Origin: Prevotella sp. oral taxon 299 str. F0039
GTDB lineage: Bacteria > Bacteroidota > Bacteroidia > Bacteroidales > Bacteroidaceae
Length of the DNA stretch: 64,000 nt
Assembly (NCBI RefSeq): GCF_000163055.2
Contig: NC_022111.1
Coordinates: 1,612,001 to 1,676,000, forward strand
Direction of reading: 5' to 3'
Positions 7,017 to 16,577 of this stretch are shown in pieces. The notes under the pieces are model-generated. The model made no database searches, was not told the origin of the DNA, and was given only the letters and a program-made list of their open reading frames with translations. The position numbers and the translations under genes are program-made. The first letter of the stretch is position 1. The number at the start of each line of letters is the position of its first letter.

Positions 7017-8534
7017 TTAGTCGTTTAATCGTTTAAATGCCTTTGGAAGGAAGTTAATAATATCACTTGCGATAAGCGATTCTTCGCCTATTTCCTTAAC
7101 AGCAAGATCTCCTGATAAGCCATGAAGATACATTCCGAGGAGTGAAGCCTCACGTTGTGAGTAGCCACGAGCAAGCAATGCGGTAATAATTCCAGTTAAA
7201 ACGTCTCCACTTCCTGCTGTTGCCATACCTGGATTGCCTGTTGTGTTGAAGTAGATATTGCCATCTGGAAGGCATAGAGCACTGTAATGACCTTTCAATA
7301 TGATGTAACATCCAAAGTGTTGAGCAAACTCCGAGGCCTTAATGAGCTGTTCATAGCTACTTGTTGAGGTTGCTCCTGTGAGTTGTTCCAATTCCTTTTG
7401 GTGTGGAGTCATAATAATGTCCTTAGGCAATTGTTGTAGCCAAGCACGGTGATTGCCAAATATGTTGATGGCATCTGCATCGATAACAAGAGGGCATTGT
7501 GCACGTCTTATTTGTGCAATGAGTGCTATTGCGGTGGTTTCATTTAAGCCTAAGCCAGGTCCAAGACCCACAGCATGATAGCAATCGCAATCTATTGCTT
7601 CAGAAAAGAATTGTTCGTTGTTATCTAAATGTACCATTGCTTCAGGCACTGCAGTCTGCAAAATGGGATAAAGAGCTTGTGGAACGTGAGTTGTTAGCTT
7701 GCCAACTCCACTCCGAAGGCATGCTCTTGCAGATAAAACAGCAGCTCCTGCCATTCCTAAAGAGCCTGCAATGAGCAGCGCATGTCCCATTAATCCCTTG
7801 TGAGAGAATAGTTCTCGCTTCTTAAGTAATGGTATAATGTCGCCTTCTTCGATAATATTAAAAGTTGAAGGTGTGTTTTTTATGAATTCACTTGATAATC
7901 TAATGTCTAAAACTTTCAATTCTCCTATGTGCTTTTGACAGTCTGCAAGGAGCATTGCAAGCTTCTTTTGTTGTAGAGTAAGGGTCAAGTCGGCATTGAT
8001 AACATTTACTCTTACATTGTAAGTGTTGTCCTCAGGCATTAAACCTGAAGGTATATCAATACTCACAACCTTTGCAGGTGATTGGTTAATGTATTTCACT
8101 AAGGATGCAAAACCGCCCGATAGTGGTTTATTTATGCCACAACCAAAGAGACCATCTATCACTACTTCTTTTTCAGTAAGCTTGGGTGGATCGAAGTTTG
8201 TGATAACTTCTGTGAAGTCTTTAGCACGCTTATGTTCCAATAAACGTAGCTTATTTTGTTCGCAATCGGGCGAAAGACTATTGTGAATGTTAAATAAATA
8301 TATCTTAACGTTATATCCTTCACCAAGTAAAAGGCGTGCTACCGCAAGAGCATCTCCGCCATTATTGCCTGGACCTGCAAATACAATAAATGGTGTTTGG
8401 GTGTTCCAACGCTCGCAAATAACTTCCTTCATGGCTATTGCTGCACGTTCCATTAGATCTAAAGAACTAATGGGTTCATGCTCAATTGTATATTTGTCGA
8501 GCTCTTTTATTTGATTACTTGTGAATATTTTCAT
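7017..8534 (-). CDS. nnr: Bifunctional NAD(P)H-hydrate epimerase / ADP-dependent NAD(P)H-hydrate dehydratase
   Basis: 505 residues with two domains. The N-terminal epimerase (YjeF-N fold, about residues 1-210) has GPGNNGGD at 54-61 and VIDGLFGCGINKPLSG. The C-terminal ribokinase-like dehydratase (about 230-505) has SHKGLMGHALLIAGS, AVGLGPGLG, IDADAINIFG and the phosphate-binding GNPGMATAGSGDVLTG. Together they repair hydrated NADH and NADPH in the cytosol. The start at 8534 lies only a few bases after a TATTTTTG promoter box on the minus strand (8540-8547), which suggests a very short leader. hpt is transcribed divergently. Confidence 0.94.
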   Translation of the reverse strand: MKIFTSNQIKELDKYTIEHEPISSLDLMERAAIAMKEVICERWNTQTPFIVFAGPGNNGGDALAVARLLLGEGYNVKIYLFNIHNSLSPDCEQNKLRLLEHKRAKDFTEVITNFDPPKLTEKEVVIDGLFGCGINKPLSGGFASLVKYINQSPAKVVSIDIPSGLMPEDNTYNVRVNVINADLTLTLQQKKLAMLLADCQKHIGELKVLDIRLSSEFIKNTPSTFNIIEEGDIIPLLKKRELFSHKGLMGHALLIAGSLGMAGAAVLSARACLRSGVGKLTTHVPQALYPILQTAVPEAMVHLDNNEQFFSEAIDCDCYHAVGLGPGLGLNETTAIALIAQIRRAQCPLVIDADAINIFGNHRAWLQQLPKDIIMTPHQKELEQLTGATSTSSYEQLIKASEFAQHFGCYIILKGHYSALCLPDGNIYFNTTGNPGMATAGSGDVLTGIITALLARGYSQREASLLGMYLHGLSGDLAVKEIGEESLIASDIINFLPKAFKRLND

Positions 8535-8590
8535 ATTTGCAAAAATACAAAATTTAATGCTAATGTGTTCAAAGTATGGTATATTTTTAG

Positions 8591-8598
8591 TAAATTTG
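8591..8598 (+). promoter_or_regulatory. Predicted -7 box of hpt
   Basis: TAAATTTG fits TAnnTTTG and lies 25 bp before the ATG at 8623. Because of it the longer upstream reading frame beginning at 8521 is unlikely to be translated. Confidence 0.6.
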
Positions 8599-8622
8599 CA
8601 ACAAAATATAGTGTATTTAGAG

Positions 8623-9159
8623 ATGGCTCAAATAACAATTAAGGATAAAACCTTTAAGACTTCTATTCCAGAAGCAGAGATATTGAAGAGAATTCAAGTA
8701 GTAGCAGATCGTATAAACAGCGACATGAAGGATAAAAATCCACTACTATTAGCGGTGTTAAATGGCTCGTTTATATTTGCTGCAGACCTTATGAGGATGC
8801 TAACTATTCCTTGTGAGATATCTTTTGTAAAGCTAGCTTCATATCAAGGAACAACCTCTACAGGAACAATTAAAGAAGTGTTAGGTATCAATGAGGATTT
8901 AACTAACAGAACAGTTATTATTGTTGAGGACATAGTTGAAACAGGATTAACAATGAAACGAATGATAGAAACACTCGGAACACGCAATCCCGAGTCTATT
9001 CATATATGTTCATTGTTAGTGAAACCAGATAGACTTCAAGTGCCTTTGGATATAGAATATGCTGTAATGGAAATTCCAAATGACTTTATTCTTGGTTATG
9101 GACTTGACTATGATCATCAAGGACGCAACCTAAGAGACATCTACACCATTGTAGAATAA
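8623..9159 (+). CDS. hpt: Hypoxanthine phosphoribosyltransferase
   Basis: 178 residues from the ATG at 8623 (MAQITIKDKTFKTS). The frame is open further upstream to 8521, but the promoter lies inside that part. Purine salvage enzyme that joins hypoxanthine (and often guanine) to PRPP. The PRPP-binding loop is VIIVEDIVETGLTMK (residues about 97-111). The early loop AVLNGSFIFAADLMR and the late base-binding FILGYGLDYD also fit the family. It is divergent from nnr and upstream of adk. Confidence 0.95.
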   Translation: MAQITIKDKTFKTSIPEAEILKRIQVVADRINSDMKDKNPLLLAVLNGSFIFAADLMRMLTIPCEISFVKLASYQGTTSTGTIKEVLGINEDLTNRTVIIVEDIVETGLTMKRMIETLGTRNPESIHICSLLVKPDRLQVPLDIEYAVMEIPNDFILGYGLDYDHQGRNLRDIYTIVE

Positions 9160-9323
9160 CCACTAAATCATTTTCCTTCATTTTTAATGCTACGCTCTTT
9201 GGGCGTGGGTTTGAAAATGTATGCATTTTGATGAAAGGTAAAACGAGAGGTAAAAGCACACTGATAAAGCTTTTATTCTCATTCTTATAGAATACAAACA
9301 ATATTAATATATCATCCTATAAA

Positions 9324-9896
9324 ATGAACAATATCGTTATTTTTGGTGCTCCTGGTTCAGGAAAAGGCACTCAAAGCGACAAGCTTATTGCTAAATATGG
9401 TTTCGAACACATCTCTACTGGCGATGTACTTCGTAGTGAAATTAAGAACGGAACCGAGTTAGGTAAGACCGCAAAAGAATACATTGACAAGGGACAACTT
9501 ATCCCAGACGAGTTGATGGTAGATATTCTTGCAAGCGTATATGATAGCTTTGGCAAAGAACATAAAGGTGTAATCTTCGACGGATTCCCACGAACAATAC
9601 CACAAGCAGAGGCTTTAAAGGCTATGTTAGCAGAGCGTGGACATCGCATTGCTGCAATGATTGAGCTTGATGTACCTGAAGAAGAGTTAATGAAACGATT
9701 GATTCTTCGTGGAAAAGAAAGCGGAAGAAGCGATGATAACGAAGAAACTATCAAGAAACGTCTTGGTGTTTATCACAATCAAACAGCACCATTGATTGAT
9801 TGGTACAAGAAAGAAGGAGTTCATAACCACATCAATGGTTTAGGAGAACTTGACACAATATTTGGAGATATCACTACTGTAATCGATCAGTTGTAA
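9324..9896 (+). CDS. adk: Adenylate kinase
   Basis: 190 residues, the short form. Catalyses ATP + AMP to 2 ADP. The P-loop GAPGSGKGTQ is at residues 8-17. DGFPRT is the conserved AMP-site motif, and RLILRGKESGRSDDN corresponds to a short lid without the zinc Cys cluster of some long forms. The protein is cytosolic. It follows hpt after 164 bp without a clear promoter, so readthrough from hpt is possible. Confidence 0.96.
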   Translation: MNNIVIFGAPGSGKGTQSDKLIAKYGFEHISTGDVLRSEIKNGTELGKTAKEYIDKGQLIPDELMVDILASVYDSFGKEHKGVIFDGFPRTIPQAEALKAMLAERGHRIAAMIELDVPEEELMKRLILRGKESGRSDDNEETIKKRLGVYHNQTAPLIDWYKKEGVHNHINGLGELDTIFGDITTVIDQL

Positions 9897-9919
9897 TATT
9901 TTCTCACTATATCTAATAG

Positions 9920-9955
9920 GGAGTTATGGAGTTATAACATCAACTTCATAATTCC
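9920..9955 (+). terminator. Hairpin between adk and obg
   Basis: GGAGTTATGGAGTT pairs with AACTTCATAATTCC over 14 bp including two G-U pairs. A T-rich but interrupted tail follows, so this is a terminator or an RNA-stability element. Confidence 0.55.
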
Positions 9956-10076
9956 TTATTTTGGTTTTTAAAAGGCTACAAAATAGGCATTCAGGCCTTA
10001 TAAACAGCCCATTTGTTTGTATAAAGATATTGCAACGCATATAGGATGGCACTAAAACGAGAAAGGAAGTAAAGTT

Positions 10077-11246
10077 ATGGCAGATTCAAATTTTGTTGAT
10101 TATGTAAAAATATATTGTCGAAGTGGAAAAGGAGGACGTGGTTCTATGCACTTACGACACGTTAAGTATAATCCAAATGGTGGACCCGACGGAGGTGACG
10201 GAGGTGATGGAGGAAGCGTTTATTTGCGTGGAAACCATAACTATTGGACTCTTTTACACCTTAAATTCCAACGACATGTCTATGCAGAGCATGGCGGAAA
10301 TGGTGGAAGAGATAAGTGTCACGGAACCAATGGCAAGCATCAATACATCGATGTGCCATGCGGAACCGTTGTATATGATGCCGAAACAGGTAAGTATGTG
10401 TGCGATGTTAAGTACGATGGACAAGAAGTTCTACTCTTAAAAGGTGGTAGAGGCGGTTTAGGAAACTTCCAATTCAGAACTGCAACCAATCAAGCTCCAC
10501 GCTATGCACAGCCTGGTGAGCCCATGCAAGAGCAGACAATCATTCTCGAACTCAAGCTACTTGCCGACGTAGGTCTTGTTGGTTTCCCCAATGCAGGTAA
10601 GTCAACGCTTCTTTCTTCGTTATCAAGTGCACGCCCAAAGATAGCCAATTATCCTTTCACTACATTAGAACCCTCTCTTGGTATTGTTGGATATCACGAC
10701 AATAAGTCGTTTGTTATGGCAGATATTCCAGGTATAATTGAAGGCGCAAGCGAAGGAAAAGGACTCGGATTGCGTTTTTTACGTCACATAGAACGAAACT
10801 CTTTGCTTCTTTTTATGGTGCCAGGTGACACCGATGATATCAAGAAAGAATACGAAATTTTATTGAACGAGCTTCGCAATTTCAATCCCGACATGCTCGA
10901 CAAGCATAGAGTTCTCGCCGTAACAAAAAGCGATTTGCTCGACGAAGAGCTTATATCAATGCTTAAAGAAACTCTTCCCGAAGACCTTCCATGTGTGTTT
11001 ATCTCGGCAGTTACAGGTCAAGGACTCAACGAGTTGAAAGACATTCTATGGAAAGAGCTTAACAGCGAGAGCAATAAGATTAAGGGAGTTATTGCCGAAG
11101 ACACTCTTGTTCATCGTGATAAAGATATTCAACGCATTACAGAAGAGTTGGAAGCAGAAGGCGAAGATGAAGTTATTTTCGTAGAAGATGAAGATTTTGA
11201 TGATTTAGAGGACTTTGAATATGTAGATTTGGAGGACGAAGAATGA
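10077..11246 (+). CDS. obgE: GTPase Obg (CgtA)
   Basis: 389 residues. The glycine-rich Obg domain covers about residues 1-158 ([25 protein letters not shown]). The G domain has the P-loop GFPNAGKST at 169-177, [10 protein letters not shown] as switch II and TKSD as the base-specificity motif. The C-terminal tail of about 40 residues is very acidic ([15 protein letters not shown]). Essential ribosome-assembly and stress GTPase in the cytosol. The stop overlaps the next gene's ATG by 4 bp, indicating translational coupling. Confidence 0.96.
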   Translation: MADSNFVDYVKIYCRSGKGGRGSMHLRHVKYNPNGGPDGGDGGDGGSVYLRGNHNYWTLLHLKFQRHVYAEHGGNGGRDKCHGTNGKHQYIDVPCGTVVYDAETGKYVCDVKYDGQEVLLLKGGRGGLGNFQFRTATNQAPRYAQPGEPMQEQTIILELKLLADVGLVGFPNAGKSTLLSSLSSARPKIANYPFTTLEPSLGIVGYHDNKSFVMADIPGIIEGASEGKGLGLRFLRHIERNSLLLFMVPGDTDDIKKEYEILLNELRNFNPDMLDKHRVLAVTKSDLLDEELISMLKETLPEDLPCVFISAVTGQGLNELKDILWKELNSESNKIKGVIAEDTLVHRDKDIQRITEELEAEGEDEVIFVEDEDFDDLEDFEYVDLEDEE

Positions 11247-12112
11247 TTCCGAAGCTGCATCAATACGCAATTGATAACAATGTAATAGCCTTTTCAAGCA
11301 TGCGCTCTTGCGATGAAAATTCATTGCAAGCAGACGGCAAGATAGATGATGCTTATGCCTCATTCAATATCAATCCTTGGGTAGGAGATAACGAAGAGCA
11401 GGTGAATAGCAATCGTTTAGAATTGGCAAAAGCATTAGAAATTAACGAAAAAAACATCATCTTACCTCACCAAACTCACCAGACTGAGGTCAGACAAATT
11501 GCTTCTGAATTTCTTTCGTTGCCCTCTTCGGTTCAAAGCATGCTGTTAGAGGGAGTCGATGCACTCATAACTAACGAGTCAAATGTGTGCATTGGAGTTT
11601 CAACGGCCGACTGTGTGCCTGTTGTTATGTATGATTCCGAGCACAAAGCCATAGCAGTTGCGCATGCAGGTTGGCGTGGAACGGTAGAGAATATTATGCG
11701 AAAGACAGTCGAAAAAATGTATCGTTCGTTCAATACCGACCCCAAAACACTGCAAGTAGTCATTGGTCCTTCCATCTCTTTCGAGTCGTTTGAGGTAGGC
11801 AGTGATGTGTTCAACGCTTTTAATGAAAAAGGACTTGCCGCCGATAAACAATGTGTTAGTTCATCGGCACAGCTTCTTTCGATCAATAATAACAATGTGT
11901 TGGTAGACAATAGCGCAAAAGATAACGAACCAAAGTGGCATATCGACTTGGCTCAATGCAATAAAAAACAGCTCGAAAGTTTAGGTGTTTCCGCTCAAAA
12001 TATCACTTTATCGGGCATTTGTACCTATTCAAATTATCACAAATTCTTCTCTGCTCGTCGTTTAGGAACAGCCTCTGGCAGAATATATACAGGCATTCTC
12101 CTTCGTGGATAA
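11243..12112 (+). CDS. pgeF: Peptidoglycan editing factor PgeF / YfiH (polyphenol-oxidase-like) family
   Basis: 289 residues. Family landmarks are [10 protein letters not shown] (His metal ligand), [14 protein letters not shown] (Cys) and [13 protein letters not shown] (His), which together form the metal-dependent active site. [12 protein letters not shown] and the late [14 protein letters not shown] also fit. E. coli YfiH edits wrongly built peptidoglycan precursors, and vertebrate LACC1 relatives act on purine nucleosides, so the exact substrate here is not settled. It overlaps obg by 4 bp and is probably in the same operon. Confidence 0.88.
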   Translation: MIPKLHQYAIDNNVIAFSSMRSCDENSLQADGKIDDAYASFNINPWVGDNEEQVNSNRLELAKALEINEKNIILPHQTHQTEVRQIASEFLSLPSSVQSMLLEGVDALITNESNVCIGVSTADCVPVVMYDSEHKAIAVAHAGWRGTVENIMRKTVEKMYRSFNTDPKTLQVVIGPSISFESFEVGSDVFNAFNEKGLAADKQCVSSSAQLLSINNNNVLVDNSAKDNEPKWHIDLAQCNKKQLESLGVSAQNITLSGICTYSNYHKFFSARRLGTASGRIYTGILLRG

Positions 12113-12162
12113 GGTGCTTTAAAGAAATACATAATTCTTTTGTTTAACCTAAAAGATTGTAA

Positions 12163-13317
12163 ATGAAAAGACTAAATACACTCTGTTATATAGCTCTTTT
12201 AGGCTTGTTAGTGGCTTTTATGCCTGCTAACGACACCTTTACTGCAGCCGAACAGCAACAAATAAGTATCGAAACGCCCCATTTGTTTGATGCTTCAAAC
12301 ACGTTTAATATAGACTTTGGAGCTTTATCTTCAAGCGAATATTCTTTCCCTTTGCCCGTAGGTAAGGCGTCGTTGTTAAGCAATAAAGACATAGAAATAA
12401 CCACTTCTGAAGGCGATGCGGTGAAAGCTATGTTCAATGGAACTGTGCGTTTGGCTCGAAAGATGGGCAATAGAGGCAATGTTGTAGTGATTCGACACGA
12501 CAACGGCTTAGAAACGGTGTATGAAAATAATGCTCAAAATCTTGTGGCGGTAGCTCAAAAGGTAAAAGCAGGACAAACAATTGCCATCGTAGGAACAAAG
12601 AATAAGAAAGCAACTTGTTTGTTTTATATTATGGTGAATGGTGGAAAGGTGAATCCAGAGCTTGTTCTAGATGTGAAAAAGAAGACACTTAAGCAAACCA
12701 TTTTGCAGTTTAAAAAGAAGGGAAAGCACGTTAATATCACCATTGTAGAGAAGAAAGACGAAAAGAACATAAAGAAAGAAGAGAAGGAAAATCGCAAAGA
12801 AGATAAGGAAGAGAATATAAAAAGCGGTTCATATAACAAGAATGGTGACTATGTTCTTAACCTTTCTACCCTTAAAAATGGCGAGTGGGCATTCCCATTG
12901 CCAGGCTGTCATATTATAAGTCCATATGGAGGACGACGTGGACACTCAGGAGTTGATATTAAAACAAAGGCCAATGATAATATATATGCAGCCTTTGATG
13001 GAGTGGTTACTATGTCGGCTCCACACTATGGATATGGAAATTGCATTGTAATTAAGCATGCCGAAGGACTCGAAACGCTGTATAGCCATCAATCTAAGAA
13101 TCTTGTAAAGGTAGGACAAAAGGTTAAAGCAGGTGAATTAATTGGCTTAACTGGTCGTACTGGTCGTGCAACAACACCGCATCTTCATTTCGAAGTGAAG
13201 TGGAACGGGCGTCACTTCAATCCTATTATGATGTTTAACTGCACCAACCACTCGTTGCAAAACGTAACAATGACCTTCTCTAAGTCGGGTAAAATAACTG
13301 CAACAACGAACAAATAG
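12163..13317 (+). CDS. Exported protein with two LytM/M23 modules, the first degenerate
   Basis: 384 residues. An N-terminal signal or anchor segment (residues about 5-22) precedes an M23-like lobe (about 60-170) that has GNVVVIRHDNGLETVYENN but lacks the HxxxD and HxH zinc ligands. A long Lys/Glu-rich linker follows (about 180-225). A second, complete lobe (about 240-360) has GHSGVDIKT, LYSHQSKNL and HLHFEVKW, which supply the zinc ligands. The second half should be an active peptidoglycan endopeptidase. The first probably only binds or regulates, as in divisome LytM factors. Located after pgeF and ended by a strong terminator. Confidence 0.88.
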   Translation: MKRLNTLCYIALLGLLVAFMPANDTFTAAEQQQISIETPHLFDASNTFNIDFGALSSSEYSFPLPVGKASLLSNKDIEITTSEGDAVKAMFNGTVRLARKMGNRGNVVVIRHDNGLETVYENNAQNLVAVAQKVKAGQTIAIVGTKNKKATCLFYIMVNGGKVNPELVLDVKKKTLKQTILQFKKKGKHVNITIVEKKDEKNIKKEEKENRKEDKEENIKSGSYNKNGDYVLNLSTLKNGEWAFPLPGCHIISPYGGRRGHSGVDIKTKANDNIYAAFDGVVTMSAPHYGYGNCIVIKHAEGLETLYSHQSKNLVKVGQKVKAGELIGLTGRTGRATTPHLHFEVKWNGRHFNPIMMFNCTNHSLQNVTMTFSKSGKITATTNK

Positions 13318-13342
13318 GCACACTTTAACCAGTAATGATATG

Positions 13343-13377
13343 AGCGCACAGACAAAAGTCTGTGCGCTTTATTTTTA
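13343..13377 (+). terminator. Terminator of the M23 gene
   Basis: AGCGCACAGAC, AAAA loop, GTCTGTGCGCT, then a T-rich tail. An 11-bp perfect stem that would also work from the opposite strand. Confidence 0.85.
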
Positions 13378-13403
13378 TACTCTTTTTTCTTCTTTTCTAA
13401 AAA

Positions 13404-13491
13404 CGGTGTTTTTGAGGTACAATATCATTGCTTTTGGAGTGTAAAATCAATGCTTTTAGATGCCAATGTCAATGCAATTGTATGGCACGCA
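13404..13491. repeat. 22-bp unit array B (4 units)
   Basis: Units at 13404, 13426, 13448 and 13470, exactly 22 bp apart. The second unit reads CATTGCTTTTG then GAGTGTAAAAT and is one of the best matches to the consensus. It lies between the M23 gene and holB, past the terminator. Confidence 0.85.
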
Positions 13492-13605
13492 AAAACTACT
13501 TGTTTTTCAATAAGATAGCAACTTGAAAGAATACTTTATTCTAACGAATAAACAAAAAAGGTATATAAAAAATCAATAGAGTGCAAAATAACGTCTATTT
13601 TTTAG

Positions 13606-13613
13606 TAACTTTG
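13606..13613 (+). promoter_or_regulatory. Predicted -7 box of the holB operon
   Basis: TAACTTTG fits TAnnTTTG. It is 59 bp before the holB ATG at 13672 and downstream of the repeat array. Confidence 0.55.
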
Positions 13614-13671
13614 CAAATAAAGAAATAAGGAACTCAGCATAACTCTTTGTTGCAAAACGCATAATTATTGA

Positions 13672-14802
13672 ATGAATTTTAGTGACGTAATAGGACAAGA
13701 CGACGTAAAAAGTCGTTTGTTAACGCTTATAGAATCGGGAAAAATGCCTCATTCTCTGCTTCTTTATGGAGCACCTGGATGTGGCAAGATGGCGTTGGCA
13801 TTGGCTCTTGCATCGCATTTGTTAGGCGAGAACGATGTGAACAATCCCAAGGCTGCGAGCGTTAAGGCTATGCTAGACCGCTGGGAACACCCCGACTTGC
13901 ATTTTAGCTATCCCGTTATTCGTCCTACTGGCACCACTGCTGATCATAAAATGATTAGTGATGATTTTGCAAAAGAGTGGAACTTGCTACTCAAAAAAGG
14001 TCCATATTTTGATATGGATACATGGCTCGAGCACATGAACGCAGCCAATCAACAAGCTATTATCTTTGCTTCTGAAAGTGATAATTTAACAAGAAAGCTC
14101 AACTTAAAGTCGAGTATGGGTGGCTACAAGGTGGCTATCATCTGGTTGCCCGAGCGCATGAATGTTGAATGTGCTAACAAATTGCTAAAATTATTAGAAG
14201 AACCTCCACATCAAACGCTATTCATAATGGTGAGCGAAGCACCTGAACGTCTTTTAGAAACTGTTCGAAGTAGAACTCAAATGATTCAGGTGAAGCGCAT
14301 AGATACTGCCGTTTTAGAGTGTGCTTTGGTGGAGAAAAGGGGCTTAGATGACGATACTGCACATCGTGTAGCACAAATTGCCAATGGCAGTTGGTTAGAT
14401 GCTATTAGAATGTTGAACGCAGATAGCGAGGCAAAACAATTCTTTAACGACTTTGTGGGCGTTATGCGTGCCTCGTATCGACGTGACATTCGTGAGATGA
14501 AAGCATGGAGCGAGCGTGTTGCTACCTATGGACGAGAAAAGCAAAAACGTATGCTTTTGTATTTTCATAGAATGTTCCGAGAGAATTTTATGTATAACTT
14601 TAAACAAAGTTCATTGATTCATTTCACTCAAGATGAAGAGCAATTTGCACAAAAATTTGCCCCCTTTATCAATGAAAAAAATATTATTGAACTCTATGAA
14701 CTTGTTGAACTAAATATAAGAGACCTTTCACAGAATGCCAATCCCAAGATTGTTTTCTTCGATTTTACACTCCGTGTAACGATGCTTCTGGTGAGAAAGT
14801 GA
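13672..14802 (+). CDS. holB: DNA polymerase III subunit delta' (clamp-loader ATPase-like)
   Basis: 376 residues. AAA+ N-terminal region with FSDVIGQDDVKSRL and the P-loop-like LLLYGAPGCGKMALALALA (residues about 29-47). EERMN-type contacts and NKLLKLLEEPPHQTLFIM contain the conserved sensor region and the VRSRTQ sequence follows. Delta' acts in the clamp-loader complex that places the beta clamp on DNA. It overlaps the following PSP1 gene region and is probably cotranscribed with it and gldH. Confidence 0.92.
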   Translation: MNFSDVIGQDDVKSRLLTLIESGKMPHSLLLYGAPGCGKMALALALASHLLGENDVNNPKAASVKAMLDRWEHPDLHFSYPVIRPTGTTADHKMISDDFAKEWNLLLKKGPYFDMDTWLEHMNAANQQAIIFASESDNLTRKLNLKSSMGGYKVAIIWLPERMNVECANKLLKLLEEPPHQTLFIMVSEAPERLLETVRSRTQMIQVKRIDTAVLECALVEKRGLDDDTAHRVAQIANGSWLDAIRMLNADSEAKQFFNDFVGVMRASYRRDIREMKAWSERVATYGREKQKRMLLYFHRMFRENFMYNFKQSSLIHFTQDEEQFAQKFAPFINEKNIIELYELVELNIRDLSQNANPKIVFFDFTLRVTMLLVRK

Positions 14803-14831
14803 TTAAACTAAAAATAAAGCGACAAGAAAGA

Positions 14832-16052
14832 ATGAATTATAAAGATATGAAGTTTCATATGTTAGATGGTTGTACCCGTGGCATTTGTAGCAAAGGTTGT
14901 GGCAGACAAAATAAACAACTTAATGCTTACGATTGGCTTGCAGGTACTCCTGGTAACATAGAAAGTACTGATTTAGTTGAAGTTCAATTTAAAAATACAC
15001 GCAAAGGTTATTATCATAATGTTAATAATCTCGACCTAAAAAAAGGTGATATTGTTGCTGTTGAATCGAATCCAGGTCATGATATAGGCGTAGTTTCATT
15101 GACAGGACGCCTTGTTGAATGGCAAATGAAACGTGCAAACCTCAAACCAAACGAAGAAATTCGCCGTGTTTATCGTCTTGCTAAACAAGTGGATATCGAG
15201 AAATATGAGGAGGCAAAGAGCCGAGAACAGCAGACAATGATTAAGAGTAGACAAATAGCTAAAGACTTAGGACTTAGCATGAAGATTGGAGATGTTGAGT
15301 ATCAAGGCGACGGAAATAAAGCTATTTTCTATTATATTGCAGACGAACGTGTAGACTTTCGTCAACTGATTAAGGTGCTTGCCGATGCTTTTCATGTGAG
15401 AATTGAAATGAAGCAGATTGGAGCAAGACAAGAAGCAGGACGCATTGGTGGTACAGGTCCTTGCGGAAGAGAATTGTGTTGTGCTTCGTGGATGAAGAAT
15501 TTTGTTTCTGTAAGCACCAACGCTGCACGTTTTCAAGATATTTCTCCCAACCCACAAAAGCTGGCAGGAATGTGCGGAAAGCTTAAATGTTGTTTGAATT
15601 ATGAGGTAGATAACTATATCGAATCGGGCAAAAGACTTCCAAGTAGAGAGGTTTCTCTGCACACTTTAGAGGCAGAATATTTCTTCTTCAAGGTGGATAT
15701 CTTAGCGGGTTTGGTTACTTATTCTACTGATAAGAATATGGCAGCCAATCTAGAAACAATTACTGCTGAACGTGCACGACGTATTATTGAAATGAATAAG
15801 CGTGGTGAAAAACCTGAAACTTTAACAGGCTCGAAGGAAAGAAAGCAACCCGAACGTCCTAAAGACTTATTGGCTGATGCTGATATTAGTAGATTTGATA
15901 AGTCAAAAAATCGTGGAAATAGAAATGATAATAACGATAAACCACGTAATAACCAACGTGAGCGACAAGGAAACGAGGGTCGTAGACAAGGTAATAGAAA
16001 TGGTGTGGTGGCAGAGGACAATATCGTCGAAATGGTGCACCACAACATTTGA
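14832..16052 (+). CDS. PSP1-domain protein, RicT/YaaT-like
   Basis: About 406 residues from the ATG at 14832. A GTG at 14799 overlapping the holB stop would add 11 residues. An N-terminal Cys motif (GCTRGICSKGCGRQ) and the core GGTGPCGRELCCASWM, with GMCGKLKCCLNYE, give the cysteine pattern of PSP1/RicT proteins. In Bacillus the RicT complex carries iron-sulfur clusters and helps RNase Y mature mRNA. The C-terminal 60 residues are Lys/Asn/Arg-rich and low complexity. Position between holB and gldH. Confidence 0.87.
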   Translation: MNYKDMKFHMLDGCTRGICSKGCGRQNKQLNAYDWLAGTPGNIESTDLVEVQFKNTRKGYYHNVNNLDLKKGDIVAVESNPGHDIGVVSLTGRLVEWQMKRANLKPNEEIRRVYRLAKQVDIEKYEEAKSREQQTMIKSRQIAKDLGLSMKIGDVEYQGDGNKAIFYYIADERVDFRQLIKVLADAFHVRIEMKQIGARQEAGRIGGTGPCGRELCCASWMKNFVSVSTNAARFQDISPNPQKLAGMCGKLKCCLNYEVDNYIESGKRLPSREVSLHTLEAEYFFFKVDILAGLVTYSTDKNMAANLETITAERARRIIEMNKRGEKPETLTGSKERKQPERPKDLLADADISRFDKSKNRGNRNDNNDKPRNNQRERQGNEGRRQGNRNGVVAEDNIVEMVHHNI

Positions 16053-16082
16053 ATGAGAATGTAAAAAACAATATTCCACGCA

Positions 16083-16577
16083 GTGAGCAACCAACAAAAC
16101 AACAATAAATGGAGGCATTTTGCCTACTTATGCTTTTTCTTTTGCACGATTTTGACATTCTGCATATCGTGCAAAAGAAATGTTGTTTATCATCATTATC
16201 AGCATACTTCTATTGCAGGGTGGGAGCGAAATGACACTATTTCGTATGCTATCCCTCGTTTGAAAACAAGCGGAATCTATTCTATTAATGTGGGTTTGCG
16301 TGTTACAAACGATTATCCTTTCACAGGATTAAGTCTTGTTGTGGAGCGAAAAGTATATCCTTCGAAAGACATTAGAGTAGATACTTTGAATTGTATGATA
16401 ATCGACTCGAAAGGAAATGTAGAGGGTAAGGGGGTTAGCTACTATCAATACGACTTTCCTTTGTCTACCCTTCGCCTAGAAAAAGGTGATTCTTTGGCAC
16501 TTGTTGTGCGTCATGCCATGAAGAGAGAGATTCTTCCTGGAATCTCGGATGTTGGTATTATGTTAAGAACGAATTAA
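16083..16577 (+). CDS. gldH: Gliding-motility lipoprotein GldH family
   Basis: 164 residues with a lipoprotein signal: hydrophobic stretch, then CISC with the acylated Cys at residue 30. The body has the GldH pattern YHHYQHTSIAGWERNDTISY and ends with GISDVGIMLRTN. In gliding Flavobacteria GldH is needed for motility. In non-gliding Bacteroidales it persists near holB and PSP1 genes with an unknown envelope role. The last 15 bp overlap the 3' end of the convergent rodA gene. Confidence 0.87.
   Translation: MSNQQNNNKWRHFAYLCFFFCTILTFCISCKRNVVYHHYQHTSIAGWERNDTISYAIPRLKTSGIYSINVGLRVTNDYPFTGLSLVVERKVYPSKDIRVDTLNCMIIDSKGNVEGKGVSYYQYDFPLSTLRLEKGDSLALVVRHAMKREILPGISDVGIMLRTN

Noticed and set aside
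8521..8622. Upstream extension of hpt
   Set aside because: The hpt promoter box lies within it, and the extension (rich in Phe, Leu and Met) is not typical of the enzyme.
9226..9292. AAAAGCACACTGATAAAGCTTTTATTC region as a terminator or regulatory hairpin before adk
   Set aside because: Pairing is imperfect and there is no U-tract; I could not support a specific function.
13404..13491. 22-bp arrays considered as CRISPR arrays
   Set aside because: There is no constant repeat separated by unique spacers of similar size; conservation is spread within each unit, units are short, and no cas genes are present.
15267..15662. Leftward 131-codon frame inside the PSP1 gene
   Set aside because: Opposite-strand shadow of a clearly conserved gene, with Cys/Ser/His-rich random-looking composition. 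Similar shadows over dnaE, adk and exbB were rejected for the same reason.
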